Part shown: in pieces, positions 1 to 10,124 of the stretch
Layout: every line of letters begins with the position of its first letter
Numbering within the stretch: position 1 is the first letter of the stretch
Origin: Novipirellula galeiformis
GTDB taxonomy: Bacteria; Planctomycetota; Planctomycetia; Pirellulales; Pirellulaceae
DNA: 64,000 nucleotides
NCBI RefSeq assembly: GCF_007860095.1
Contig: NZ_SJPT01000004.1
Location: 770,373 to 834,372, forward strand
Direction of reading: 5' to 3'
Notes under the pieces: model-generated
What the model was told of the DNA's origin: nothing
Database searches by the model: none
Seen by the model: the letters and a program-made list of their open reading frames with translations, nothing else
Program-made: the position numbers and the translations under genes

Positions 1-3000
1 AGTTTTTCAAACAGTCCCGGTAAATTCTTGATCTCCGCGTCATCGATACGAATGTCTTCCAATTCGTGAGTCGCACCGGTCTCGTCAAGCAACACAACGA
101 TTCGCAAAACGTAATACCGCTCGTAGGCGATCGGAGCTTCGGACCGAATCATTAAAGGTTCGGTCGACTGCGACGTATCGGCAGACGTGCTGCGGACCAA
201 CACAGGCTCCGGCAACGGTTCAACTTCGAGAGGTTCGTCGGGGATTTCGACGGCGGTGACGAGAATGCCCACTGTCGCTAGCCCCGAACCGGGAACGTTC
301 AAGACGACCTCAACCATACTCGACAATGGAGTGGTTTCGTCCCCATTCGCGAAAAAGGTAATGTCCGCAGCGGATCCGCCTGGCCCCGAATTACTGGCCG
401 TCACCAAAATCGGGATCGGTGCGGTAGCATCGCCCACCGTTGGATTGCTGAAGTATTGATGCGTCAACGTAAAAACGAGTTCCGATCCCGCCGCAGCGCC
501 GGCTCGTTGAAGGTACAAATCACCCACGGTCGTATTGGCGTTGGTGTAGGTTTCGGTTTGATCTCCCCAATGGACCGTCAACACAAAGAACGTCTCAGCC
601 GGGCCTACCGGCAAGCCAAAGGAAATGTTCAGATCCGCAACGCCATCAAACCCGACCTGGATATCACCTAGTCCAGCACGGTTGATTGGGTCGACACGCA
701 GGTCAGGCATCACATTAAAGTATTGTGATTGCGGCGTTTGAAACAGAACAATACCCGGTCCCTCCATCAAGACATTCGCACCCGCAGAACTTCGAATCGA
801 AGCATTGGGGCCACTACTGCTAATCAATATTTGGGAACCTGCGACTGGATTTGCAAATCGCAAATCACCGCTTGTCGCGGTCAATTCAATCTGCCCGCTC
901 GCGGTAATCACCTCGCCCTGAATCCTCGCTTCACCCGTCATGGCGGTTATCGCGATGTCCCCGTCGTTCGCAAGCACCCGGTTAACGGTTAGCGAGTCGC
1001 GATCTTGGATCCGCACATTACCTTCGCCGCTGACCGTAACATCAACGCTGTTTACAGCCGTTTCTAATTCCACCCCTCGATCGGTGCGAGCAATCAATTG
1101 GTCCGCCGTGACATCGGGCCCACTGCTTGCCCCGCCACTTACCGAGCCAACAGCGTCAACACGCAATGCATTCGAAACGGTGACATTGGCCAACACAAGA
1201 TCATTCTCGACATCGAAGATCGCATCGCCCGCACGAACATCCAAATCCGCAACGCGAAGGTTAGCGTGTTGCTGGATTTCAAAATGACTTCCGGGGTTGG
1301 TGACGGTCCCCGAAACTTGCACCACATCGGTTCGCAATTGAACTCCCGCCGTCGCGTTGGCCAACAAGTTGATTCCGCGGACGTGCGTCGCATCCGAGCC
1401 GATGCCAATCACCGCACCGTCGAGCGCCGTGAGTTGTACATCACCTGCCTGTGCATTGACCGATGCGACTTCCATCGTCCCCGTCGAATTGGTGATGTTT
1501 ATGTTGCCATTGCTGGCCGTCACGTTCTGGAGTCGTACGGCATCGTTTTCCGCAATGACAATGTCGCCATCGGAGACCGAAGCGGAAATCGTATTCACGG
1601 CGGTTCCGATCATGACCCCGTTGCCAGCGACGAGGTTGAGTGATTGAGCAACGATGTTGGCCGCCGCGTCACCGTAATCCGCGATGCGACCGCCCGCGTC
1701 AATCACCACTCCGCCATTGGACGCTTGTACATCCCAGATACTTGCATCGCCGTCGCCACCGACTTGGATATCAACCGCGTTTGCAGTCGTAAGGTTGGTG
1801 CGAATGCTGGCACCCAATTGCGATTGAACGAACCCTTCACTGCCGCTGTTGTCTTGGTTTGCATGTAGACGCACCTGATAGTTGCCGGCGTCGATGCCAT
1901 TGTTGACCTGTAACCGATTCAGTGCCGTTATCTCGACTGCACCCAACACGTTCGACACGGTTTGAACCGTGATGTTGTCACCGCTGACACTTAACACGCC
2001 ACCGCTGGAGGCTAAGCCATTGAAGGTGACGTCGCCGGAGGATTGAACCTCAAGATTGCCATTCGTTACGGTCACGTCACGCATCAGCGTTAGTCCCGCA
2101 CCGCTGATCACCGTGGCATCACCGTCGGCTACGTTTAGCCGAGTGACATCGATCCCATCGGTTTCATTGATCCGAAGATCACCGAGCCCGGATACGGTTA
2201 AATCGGCGACGGTAACGCGAGTGTTCAGATCAATTCCCGAGGTCGCTATCGCGACTAATTGATCCGCGACGACAATCGGCGAACCACTTGCTACGCTGGC
2301 CATGCCGCCGGACGTGGCTTCCAAACGAACGACCCCTGACGCAGAAACGTCATCGACCGTCATCTCGGTTGCCGTGATCGTCACGTTTCCCGAATCCGTG
2401 GTCGCCACGTCGATGGCCAACGAATCCGTGTCGTGGAGATCAATGTTCCCGGCACCGGTAACACGTAACTCTACCGCGTCGACGGTTGTATCTAAGTTGA
2501 TATGTCCACTGGAATCGATGATTAACGTGGCTGCAGTAACATTCACGGCCGCGCCATTGTTGTCTGTCACACCGCCGTTTCGACTGGTCATCGTCACGTC
2601 GTTCGATGCGGTCACTTGATTGACCAAGATTTGATCGGCCGTCACGATCGCATTGCCATTATTGACAACGATTCGATCAACAAACAAATCTGCGGAATCG
2701 GAAATCTCGACATTGCCCGCAGTCGTCGACTCTAAATCTGCGGAATCGACCTGGGTCTCAAGCTGGATTGTATGGGTCGCACGGGCGGTAACACGTCCGC
2801 CGGTGATGTCGACGCTTCCGTCTGCGTTACCAAGAATGGATCCCGCAGAGGCAATCAGCGTCGTCTCGGTTGCGCCGGTGATCGAAACGACGTCGATCGA
2901 ACTTGCTTCGACCGACGCATTTCCCAGGGAAAGTGTCACGTCGTCCAAGCGAATTGCGTTGTTCTCACGAATCAACAAGTTGCCTGTGATGTTGGCTTGT

Positions 3001-6000
3001 AGTGCATCGATGTTGGTGTCCAGTTCCACGTCGCTTGCAGATTGGATTTCCAGGGTGGGAGCGGTCACATTGAGCAACGAACCGTTCAGGTCGGTGATTT
3101 GACCCGTTCGGGAGACCAACGTCACCCGCTCACTGGCCGTGATAACATCGATGCCCAACTGAGTGGCCGAAATCGATGCCTTGCCGTCACCGACCGCAAT
3201 CGAATTGACCTGCAAATTGTCGTCATCCGAAAGGTCTAAGTCGCCGGTTCCGGTGATCGCAACCGAGACCGTGTCGATGTCGGTATCCAAATCAACGCTG
3301 CCAATACTATTCACATTCAATTGGCTTGCGGTGACATTGACCAAGCCGCCATTGGCATCACGGATGGAACCTACCGTCGTGGTCAGAAAAACCATGCCGG
3401 GTGCCGTAACCGCCCCTACGTTCATCGTCTCAGCGGTAAGGCGAATGACGCCATCGGCGACCGAAACTGAATCTACCGTCAGTTCACTCTGGTCGGTGAT
3501 TTCAAAATCGCCAGTGCCCGAGACGCCGCCGGACAATCCTTCGACATCGGTTTGCAAACGGACGCCTGTAGCGGCATTGACCGTCAAATCGCCCCCTTGC
3601 ACCACCGGCCCCGTCACTCCGCTAGCCGATACAATCGACCCGGTGTTGGATCTCAGGTCGATGTTGCCGTTCGTGCCGGCAATGACTTCGGTCAACGTTG
3701 CGGTGCCCACGCTGGTCATCTGAATCGATCCGTCGGTGGTTTCGAGTCGCAGTACATCCACATCGCCAAACGAAACGACCACGATGTCGCCAGCACCGGT
3801 GACGAAACCGGACAAACTTCGCACGTCGGTGACCAAGTTGATCCCGTTGCCCGCTTCCACACTCAGACTGACCGATTGAATGTCGACCGCCGGGCTGCCG
3901 TCACCTGTGACCTGACCGCCGGCGATCAATTGGATTCCGCCCGAGAGGACTTCTAGATTTGGTGAAGTCAGGTCGCCCTCGCCATCGATCTGAATCGTTA
4001 ACGCATCCGTCGCAGTGCTGGTCGTTCGGATCACACCCCCGGTTTGCACCAACATCTGAGAGCCGATGCCATCGGTGTTCGCGGTCAATGAAATGCGTTG
4101 ATCACCCGCATCTAGATCATCACTCAGTCGCAATTCATTGGCTGCGGTTATGGTGATCGCTCCGCCCGCGGTGATCGATTCATCAAAGCGAATGTTGTCG
4201 CCCGCCACTTCGAAGCTTCCTCCGCTATTGGCTGATTGGCGAAAGGCAACGTCGCCGTCAGCGTCCACTTGCACGGTTTGAGCAATGCTGACCACTTGCA
4301 AAAACTCAACTTCGCCAGTCGCGGTCACCACTAGATCGGACACACCGACGATGTCGCCAGCGGCGGTGATGTTGGACCCGGAAACCGTCAGATTTTTATT
4401 AGCCAGCGTGACGGTGCTTAAACGCACCTCGCCTTCGGAGTCAATCGTCACATCGCCGCTGGGAACATTTAGCGCTGACATTACCAACGCTCGACTGCTT
4501 TGGTCTAACGTGACGTCGCCTGTGCCGGTCATGGTCAAGTCGATCGTCGCGGCGTCCGTATCGAGATCCACGGTGGATGCGGATGACAGCGTCAGTGTAT
4601 TGGCTGTGACGGTCGTTGTATCGAGATTGTCGTCAAGGATTCCACCGCTTGTTGCGACCAAAGTGACATCGCCCGTCGTCGCAATGTCCCCAACCACGAA
4701 AGCCGTCGCGTTCAGACTCACCAACCCACCGCCAAGCGTGATCTGACCGATCGTCAGTTCACTCTGGTCGGTGATTTCAAAATCGCCAGTGCCCGAGACG
4801 CCGCCGGACAATCCTTCGACATCGGTTTGCAAACGGACGCCCGTAGCGGCATTGACCGTCAAATCGCCCCCTTGCACCACCGGACCCGTCGCTCCGCTAG
4901 CCGACACAATCGACCCGGTGTTGGAGCTCAAGTCGATGTTGCCGTTCGCGCCGGCGATGACTTCGGTCAACGTTGCGGTGCCAACGCTGGTCATTTGAAT
5001 CGATCCGTCGGTGGTTTCGAGCCGCAGTACATTCACATCGCCAAACGAATCAACCACGATGTCGCCAGCACCGGTGACGAAACCGGACAAACTTCGCACG
5101 TCAGTGACCAAGTTGATCCCGTTGCCCGCTTCCACACTCAGACTGACCGATTGAATGTCGACCGCCGGGCTGCCGTCACCTGTGACCTGACCGCCAGCGA
5201 TCAATTGAATTCCGCCCGAGAGGACTTCCAAGTTCGTCAATGTCAGGTCACCCTCACCATCGACCTGAATCGTTAACGCATCCGTCGCAGTGCTGGTCGT
5301 TTGGATCACACCCCCGGTTTGCACCAACATTTGAGTGCCGATGCCATCGGCATTCGCGGTCAATGAAATGCGTTGATCACCCGCATCTAGATCATCGCTC
5401 AGTCGCAATTCATTGGCTGCGGTTATGGTGATCGCTCCGCCCGCGGTGATCGATTCATCAAAGCGAACGTTGTCCCCCTCGACTTCGAAGCTTCCTCCGC
5501 TACTGGCTGATTGGCGAAAGGCAACGTCGCCGTCAGCGTCCACTTGCACGGTTTGAGCAATGCTGACCACTTGCAAAAACTCAACTTCGCCAGTCGCCGT
5601 CACCACTAGATCGGACACACCGACGATGTCATCAGCGGCGGTGATGTCGGACCCGGATACCGTCAGATTTTTATTAGCCAGCGTGACGGTGCTTAAACGC
5701 ACCTCGCCTTCGGAGTCAATCGTCACATCGCCGCTGGGAACATTCAGCGCTGACATTACCAACGCTCGACTGCTTTGGTCCAGCGTGACGTCGCCTGTGC
5801 CGGTCATGGTCAAGTCGATCGTCGCAGCGTCCGTATCGAGATCCACGGTGGATGCGGATGACAGCGTCAGTGTATTGGCCGTGACGGTCGTTGTATCGAG
5901 ATTGTCGTCAAGGATTCCACCGCTTGTTGCGACCAAGGTGACATCGCCCGTCGTCGAAATATCACCGACGACGAAAGCCGTTGCGTTCAGATTGACAAAC

Positions 6001-9000
6001 CCACCGCCGAGTGCGATCTGGCCAATCGTCAGTCCGCCTTGATTCGCGAGCGACAAATTTCCAGTGCCGCTGAAGGTTGCCGACAATTCATTGACGTTGG
6101 TATCGAGATTCACGTCGTCGACGGATTCAATGTTCAACTCATTCGCGGTGACATTCATCGCTTCGGCATTGCCGTCCGAGATGCCGCCGGTGCGAGCGAT
6201 GAGCGAGAGATCGTCCGAAACACTGATCTCGTTGACGGTCAACGTGGTCGCTGAAATCACCGCGGAACCGTCGACGACGGCAACTTGATCGATCGTCAGT
6301 TCGTCTCGATTTTCGAGCGACAAATTTCCAGTACCGCTGATGGTTGCCGACAATTCATTGATGTCGGTATCGAGATTCACATCGTTGACGGATTCAATGT
6401 TCAACTCATTCGCGGTGACATTCATCGCCCCGGCATTGCCGTCCGAGATGCCGCCGGTGCGAGCGATGAGCGTGAGCGCGTCCGAAACACTGATCTCGTC
6501 GACGGTCAACGCGGTCGCTGAAATCACCGCCGAACCGTCGGTGACGCCAACTTGATCGATGGTTAGATTACCTTCGTTATCAATGTCTAGCCCGCCGCTG
6601 ACTCCTAAATTGGCGGTCAGCGTCGCAATGTCGGTATCAAGCTGAACACTGGAATTTCCGTTCAATATCAATGAATTGGCGACCACGTCCGCGCTGATAT
6701 CACCGTCATCCACGATCGCTCCACCGGCGGTCACGGTCACGGACCCCGCCCCCGCGCGGAGCGATGCAATCTGGGCACCGCCGCTGCCGCCAACAGCGAT
6801 CTCAATCGCATCGCTGGAACCGGCGGTCGATTCGATCACCGAGCCGCTGGTTTGCACAAAACCTTCGCTGTCGGTGTTGTCTTGATTCGCTTGCAACAAA
6901 ATCGGGCCTGTTGCATCGATGTCGGCTTCGACGGTGAGTGTATTTTGTGCATTAACGCTGACCGAGCCCGTGACCGTCGTGTCGCCAGCGAATCGCACCT
7001 CATCCCCGCTGACCTGTAAACGGTCGCTCGTCGTCAGCGCCGCGGCAAAGGTTAGGTCTCCGCCAGCGTCGAGGATGGCGATACCCGGCAGCACGACATC
7101 GTCGTCGAATCGTAAATCAGCGTCCGAAGCGTCAGTGGTGAATTGAAGCGTTGCCGCACCGAGTGCGCCTGAGACCGAAACGGGACCTGTAAACGTTAAC
7201 GAGCCACCGGTGTGATAGGTCTGCGACAAAAGCGTAATGCTGTCGGATCCCACTAACTCGGTGTCGCCGATGACTCCGGCATCGCTAGACGTTCCGATCG
7301 CGTCGATCGATAAATCCGTCGATAACACGTTCAGCCCGGCGAGTGCAGAAACCGATCCAATCTCGCCGCTCAATAGCACGGTCCCCAGTTCCGATTGGAT
7401 ATTGAGTCCAGCGGGGGTTGCCGGGGCATCTGCGGAATCGATACGACCGTTGACCTCAATCGAAGCTTCGGCCGATAGCGTCACGTCCGTTGCGAGGGTT
7501 AAGTCGCCTGTGAGCGTCATGGTTCCTGCCGCACTGCGATCACTCAAGGACGCGCCTTCGAGGAGGATGTTGGTGCCCGCGACCTGGACGCTGCCGTCAA
7601 TCTCGACATTCTGAAGCGTGACGGTGGTGGCGTTGGAGATGGACAGCCCCGATAGGTCCGAGACATCGCCTGCAAAGTGGATGTCGCCGCCGTTCGTGGT
7701 GATCGCTAACGAAGCACCCCCTGGCGTCGTCGCGGCGATCTCGCCCACGCCCACGAAGTCACCCGAGCGGTTGGCGCCGCCGGTGAGATCCACGCTTAAA
7801 TCTGATGCCAAATTTCCCTGTATGCGTACCACACCCCCTGCCGCAGCGGTGTTAGCGAGAATGCCGCCTTGTACATCCAAGGTGGTCGAATCGATGTCCA
7901 CGGCATAGGTTGACGCAGTGGCGTTGCTGGCCGTCAGTGCTCCGGTCGTCACGTCCGTACCCTGCAAACGGATCGCGTTGCCGCTCAGGTCCGCAGTCGT
8001 GATTGTGCCGGCCGAGAGTAACACGATGTTGCCTCCGCCGGTGATCACGTCCGCATTGAGCGTGATGTTGGTTTCCGCGTTAATGATCAACGAGCCACCG
8101 CCCGTATCAATGACGTCATTCGCCCCGGCGAAAATGACCGCTCCGGTGGTCGATGTCAGCGTCAAACTTCCTCGCGGAACGATGCCACCCAGGCCCGGTC
8201 CCAATGTCAATGTCAACGCATCACTGGCAAGGTCTTCTATTGTGATATCGCCTGTGGCAGCCAAGATCACGTTGCTACCTTCGGTGAAGGCCTGTAATTG
8301 ACCCGTGCTGACGGTATTGAGTTCCGCGCTTGGGTCCCCGCTGTCGATCACCATATCGATTGCCGATAACTGGTTATCCAAAGTGCCCGAACCATCGGCG
8401 CTTTCGACAATATTGATGGCTGTGGGATCGAGCAGCAGCGTGCCCATATTGCCGTTGGTGGCGGAGGTATCGACTTGCCCACGCATCCACAATCGCTCTT
8501 TGCCCGACACCTCCACAAATCCACCATCGCCCGAGGACGCCGCCCCGCGAGCAGAAATGGTTCCGGCGAAGGCCGTGATTTCGTCGCTCCAAATAATGAC
8601 GGTCCCCCCATCGCCCTCATCGGTCGCGTCCGCGATCAACCGAGAACCGGACTCGACGACTGTCCGTTGAGAGTTTGGGGAGCCGTCGGATTGACCCTGC
8701 AGCGTGCCGCCGACTTCGATTCGTCCTCCACCATTCGCACCCGAGACGTCGATCAACGCCGTCTCGGTGAGCGTGACCTCACCGGCGCGCAATTGCACGC
8801 TGCCACCCACTGATCCAGCGAGGGAACGCGAAGCGTCGACTTCCCCACTGACTTCGATTCGTCCTTCGATCCCGGCATCAATCGTTAGCCCATCGACGTC
8901 AGCGCGACCGATCACGCTGACATCTGCCCCCGTGGCGTTGATCTGCCAATGAGCGCGATCGAGGCTGGTCGTCAGCATGGATCCCTGATTCGATTCCACT

Positions 9001-9740
9001 CCTAATCGATCGCCATCACCGATAAAAGTGACCGAGGTGCCACCGCTAATCGAGATCTGACGATCGGAAACCGTCAGCGAGTCGATGACATCGATGGTGC
9101 CAGTGAAATTCAGTCCCGCCGACAGAACTCCATCCGCACGGGTCAGTTGCAGTTGGCCGCCCGTTGCATCGACGTCAACACTTAGCCCTGACCATTGATC
9201 ATTCGCATCCGAGTTCAACGACAGCGTGTCTCGCCCCGAAGTGGCGCTCGCCCCGTCGAGCGTGACGGAAAAACGGTCGACCAACTCGGCATCCAATGCG
9301 ACGGAATCGACATCCGAGGAACCCAAAATTTGAATGCTGCGCACTTGATCCGCTGCGATGGACATCGTTTCACCGTCATTGACGGAGACTTCGATCGTCG
9401 CCGACGACGCTCCTGTGCCCCCGGAAGCCCCAGCTCCAGCACCGGAAGAATCCGAGAAGGTGAGCTGGAACGTGTCCGCAACCCCATCCCCTCCGGCGGC
9501 TCCAGATCCCACCGTCAACACGCCGCTGGCGTCTAGTTGCACGATCGGGGCACCGTTGAGAACGATGCGGGGCTCCAATTGCGACGCATAAAGCCTTGGA
9601 AACACATCCGTCCGTGCCGATCGCCGCCCTGAGGGAGCCCTCCGCGATGCATCGCTGCCCGCCCCGCCGGATGAGAACTGGCGCCGCAATGACAATGACC
9701 TTAACCATCGGTAGAGTCGGGAACGCTTTGGCGATGACAT
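1..9740 (-). CDS. Giant secreted FHA-like surface protein with LEPR motif (3' end outside window)
   Basis: One minus-strand frame is open from an ATG at 9738-9740 to the left edge: at least 3,246 residues with no stop in the parts I read. The N-terminus is basic and Ser/Arg-rich, then has 'LYASQLEPRIVLNGA', the LEPR motif typical of exported planctomycete giant proteins. Next come glycine-rich segments and haemagglutinin-like phrases such as 'LLLDPTAINI' and 'IDVSGANGGGRIEVGG'. The rest is a long series of degenerate strands of the type 'ANTLTLSSASTVDLDTD', rich in D, T, S, V and G, as expected of a beta-helix or beta-solenoid adhesin. The last residues in the window ('ERYYVLRIVVLLDETG', 'IKNLPGLFEK') resemble the C-terminal module of such proteins, so the stop is probably not far outside. 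Likely cell-surface adhesion or matrix; the ligand is unknown. The start lacks a clear Shine-Dalgarno sequence. Confidence 0.85.
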   Translation of the reverse strand, partial: MSSPKRSRLYRWLRSLSLRRQFSSGGAGSDASRRAPSGRRSARTDVFPRLYASQLEPRIVLNGAPIVQLDASGVLTVGSGAAGGDGVADTFQLTFSDSSGAGAGASGGTGASSATIEVSVNDGETMSIAADQVRSIQILGSSDVDSVALDAELVDRFSVTLDGASATSGRDTLSLNSDANDQWSGLSVDVDATGGQLQLTRADGVLSAGLNFTGTIDVIDSLTVSDRQISISGGTSVTFIGDGDRLGVESNQGSMLTTSLDRAHWQINATGADVSVIGRADVDGLTIDAGIEGRIEVSGEVDASRSLAGSVGGSVQLRAGEVTLTETALIDVSGANGGGRIEVGGTLQGQSDGSPNSQRTVVESGSRLIADATDEGDGGTVIIWSDEITAFAGTISARGAASSGDGGFVEVSGKERLWMRGQVDTSATNGNMGTLLLDPTAINIVESADGSGTLDNQLSAIDMVIDSGDPSAELNTVSTGQLQAFTEGSNVILAATGDITIEDLASDALTLTLGPGLGGIVPRGSLTLTSTTGAVIFAGANDVIDTGGGSLIINAETNITLNADVITGGGNIVLLSAGTITTADLSGNAIRLQGTDVTTGALTASNATASTYAVDIDSTTLDVQGGILANTAAAGGVVRIQGNLASDLSVDLTGGANRSGDFVGVGEIAATTPGGASLAITTNGGDIHFAGDVSDLSGLSISNATTVTLQNVEIDGSVQVAGTNILLEGASLSDRSAAGTMTLTGDLTLATDVTLSAEASIEVNGRIDSADAPATPAGLNIQSELGTVLLSGEIGSVSALAGLNVLSTDLSIDAIGTSSDAGVIGDTELVGSDSITLLSQTYHTGGSLTFTGPVSVSGALGAATLQFTTDASDADLRFDDDVVLPGIAILDAGGDLTFAAALTTSDRLQVSGDEVRFAGDTTVTGSVSVNAQNTLTVEADIDATGPILLQANQDNTDSEGFVQTSGSVIESTAGSSDAIEIAVGGSGGAQIASLRAGAGSVTVTAGGAIVDDGDISADVVANSLILNGNSSVQLDTDIATLTANLGVSGGLDIDNEGNLTIDQVGVTDGSAVISATALTVDEISVSDALTLIARTGGISDGNAGAMNVTANELNIESVNDVNLDTDINELSATISGTGNLSLENRDELTIDQVAVVDGSAVISATTLTVNEISVSDDLSLIARTGGISDGNAEAMNVTANELNIESVDDVNLDTNVNELSATFSGTGNLSLANQGGLTIGQIALGGGFVNLNATAFVVGDISTTGDVTLVATSGGILDDNLDTTTVTANTLTLSSASTVDLDTDAATIDLTMTGTGDVTLDQSSRALVMSALNVPSGDVTIDSEGEVRLSTVTLANKNLTVSGSDITAADDIVGVSDLVVTATGEVEFLQVVSIAQTVQVDADGDVAFRQSASSGGSFEVEGDNVRFDESITAGGAITITAANELRLSDDLDAGDQRISLTANADGIGTQMLVQTGGVIQTTSTATDALTIQVDGEGDLTLTNLEVLSGGIQLIAGGQVTGDGSPAVDIQSVSLSVEAGNGINLVTDVRSLSGFVTGAGDIVVDSFGDVNVLRLETTDGSIQMTSVGTATLTEVIAGANGNIDLSSNTGSIVSASGATGPVVQGGDLTVNAATGVRLQTDVEGLSGGVSGTGDFEITDQSELTIGQITLGGGLVSLNATAFVVGDIATTGDVTLVATSGGILDDNLDTTTVTANTLTLSSASTVDLDTDAATIDLTMTGTGDVTLDQSSRALVMSALNVPSGDVTIDSEGEVRLSTVTLANKNLTVSGSNITAAGDIVGVSDLVVTATGEVEFLQVVSIAQTVQVDADGDVAFRQSANSGGSFEVAGDNIRFDESITAGGAITITAANELRLSDDLDAGDQRISLTANTDGIGSQMLVQTGGVIRTTSTATDALTIQIDGEGDLTSPNLEVLSGGIQLIAGGQVTGDGSPAVDIQSVSLSVEAGNGINLVTDVRSLSGFVTGAGDIVVVSFGDVDVLRLETTDGSIQMTSVGTATLTEVIAGTNGNIDLRSNTGSIVSASGVTGPVVQGGDLTVNAATGVRLQTDVEGLSGGVSGTGDFEITDQSELTVDSVSVADGVIRLTAETMNVGAVTAPGMVFLTTTVGSIRDANGGLVNVTASQLNVNSIGSVDLDTDIDTVSVAITGTGDLDLSDDDNLQVNSIAVGDGKASISATQLGIDVITASERVTLVSRTGQITDLNGSLLNVTAPTLEIQSASDVELDTNIDALQANITGNLLIRENNAIRLDDVTLSLGNASVEASSIDVVSITGATETTLIASAGSILGNADGSVDITGGRVTARATHTIQLETQVDSADLESTTAGNVEISDSADLFVDRIVVNNGNAIVTADQILVNQVTASNDVTMTSRNGGVTDNNGAAVNVTAATLIIDSSGHINLDTTVDAVELRVTGAGNIDLHDTDSLAIDVATTDSGNVTITATEMTVDDVSASGVVRLEATSGGMASVASGSPIVVADQLVAIATSGIDLNTRVTVADLTVSGLGDLRINETDGIDVTRLNVADGDATVISGAGLTLMRDVTVTNGNLEVQSSGDVTFNGLASSGGVLSVSGDNITVQTVSNVLGAVEITALNRLQVNNGIDAGNYQVRLHANQDNSGSEGFVQSQLGASIRTNLTTANAVDIQVGGDGDASIWDVQASNGGVVIDAGGRIADYGDAAANIVAQSLNLVAGNGVMIGTAVNTISASVSDGDIVIAENDAVRLQNVTASNGNINITNSTGTMEVASVNAQAGDVQLTALDGAVIGIGSDATHVRGINLLANATAGVQLRTDVVQVSGTVTNPGSHFEIQQHANLRVADLDVRAGDAIFDVENDLVLANVTVSNALRVDAVGSVSGGASSGPDVTADQLIARTDRGVELETAVNSVDVTVSGEGNVRIQDRDSLTVNRVLANDGDIAITAMTGEARIQGEVITASGQIELTATSGDLRFANPVAGSQILISSSGPNASIRSSAGANVLMEGPGIVLFQTPQSQYFNVMPDLRVDPINRAGLGDIQVGFDGVADLNISFGLPVGPAETFFVLTVHWGDQTETYTNANTTVGDLYLQRAGAAAGSELVFTLTHQYFSNPTVGDATAPIPILVTASNSGPGGSAADITFFANGDETTPLSSMVEVVLNVPGSGLATVGILVTAVEIPDEPLEVEPLPEPVLVRSTSADTSQSTEPLMIRSEAPIAYERYYVLRIVVLLDETGATHELEDIRIDDAEIKNLPGLFEK
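3477..6026 (-). repeat. Tandem duplication, two copies of 1,275 bp, inside the giant surface protein gene
   Basis: Copy 1 (about 3477-4751) and copy 2 (about 4752-6026) are nearly identical at a constant offset of 1,275 bp, which is exactly 425 codons, so the frame is kept. They differ by scattered single substitutions, for example the segments starting 3552 and 4827 or 4285 and 5560. The high identity compared with the diverged repeats around them indicates a recent duplication. Confidence 0.9.
6030..6563 (-). repeat. Tandem duplication, two copies of 267 bp, inside the giant surface protein gene
   Basis: The segments near 6030-6296 and 6297-6563 match closely at an offset of 267 bp (89 codons), directly next to the 1,275-bp pair. 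About 89 residues may be the basic structural period of this part of the protein. Confidence 0.85.
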
Positions 9741-10124
9741 AGGAGACAACTGTACAGTCGGTTTTCTCGAGTGGCGAGCGGCGTGAGAGAACGGGGAGTA
9801 GTTCTTAGAGTCGCCTTCGGTGCGGTGTCTGACACGGAAAATCCGGAGATTTGATGGGAAATAGTCGATTTTAAACAGTTGCTAGCACGCTGTGGGGCTT
9901 TCTGGTGCCGTTGCAGCTGACTGGTTTGAAAGAGATGGGCGTCTGGTAACGGTTGGTCCGGTTAGTCTCGTTCGCGCAATCATGCCAAAAAAACGGGTTT
10001 TCGTGCACGAACGGATTCTGCTGATGGGGACCGGTGATGCCCCTCTGCCTTCACAAACCGGATGATCCTGACCGAAGTTATCTTCATGAAGGCTCCTTTT
10101 AACCTCGCCGACGGTAGGACCACG
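9741..10124. other. Intergenic region between divergent secreted-protein genes
   Basis: About 385 bp separate the start of the giant surface protein (minus) from the start of the ERYG-type protein (plus), so both promoters should lie here. I could not identify a convincing sigma-70 promoter pair or any RNA element. Short open frames here look like chance. Confidence 0.5.

Noticed and set aside
187..9591. Many plus-strand open frames of 60-190 codons
   Set aside because: They are shadows of the repetitive giant minus-strand gene; they share its repeat periods and have biased low-complexity composition.
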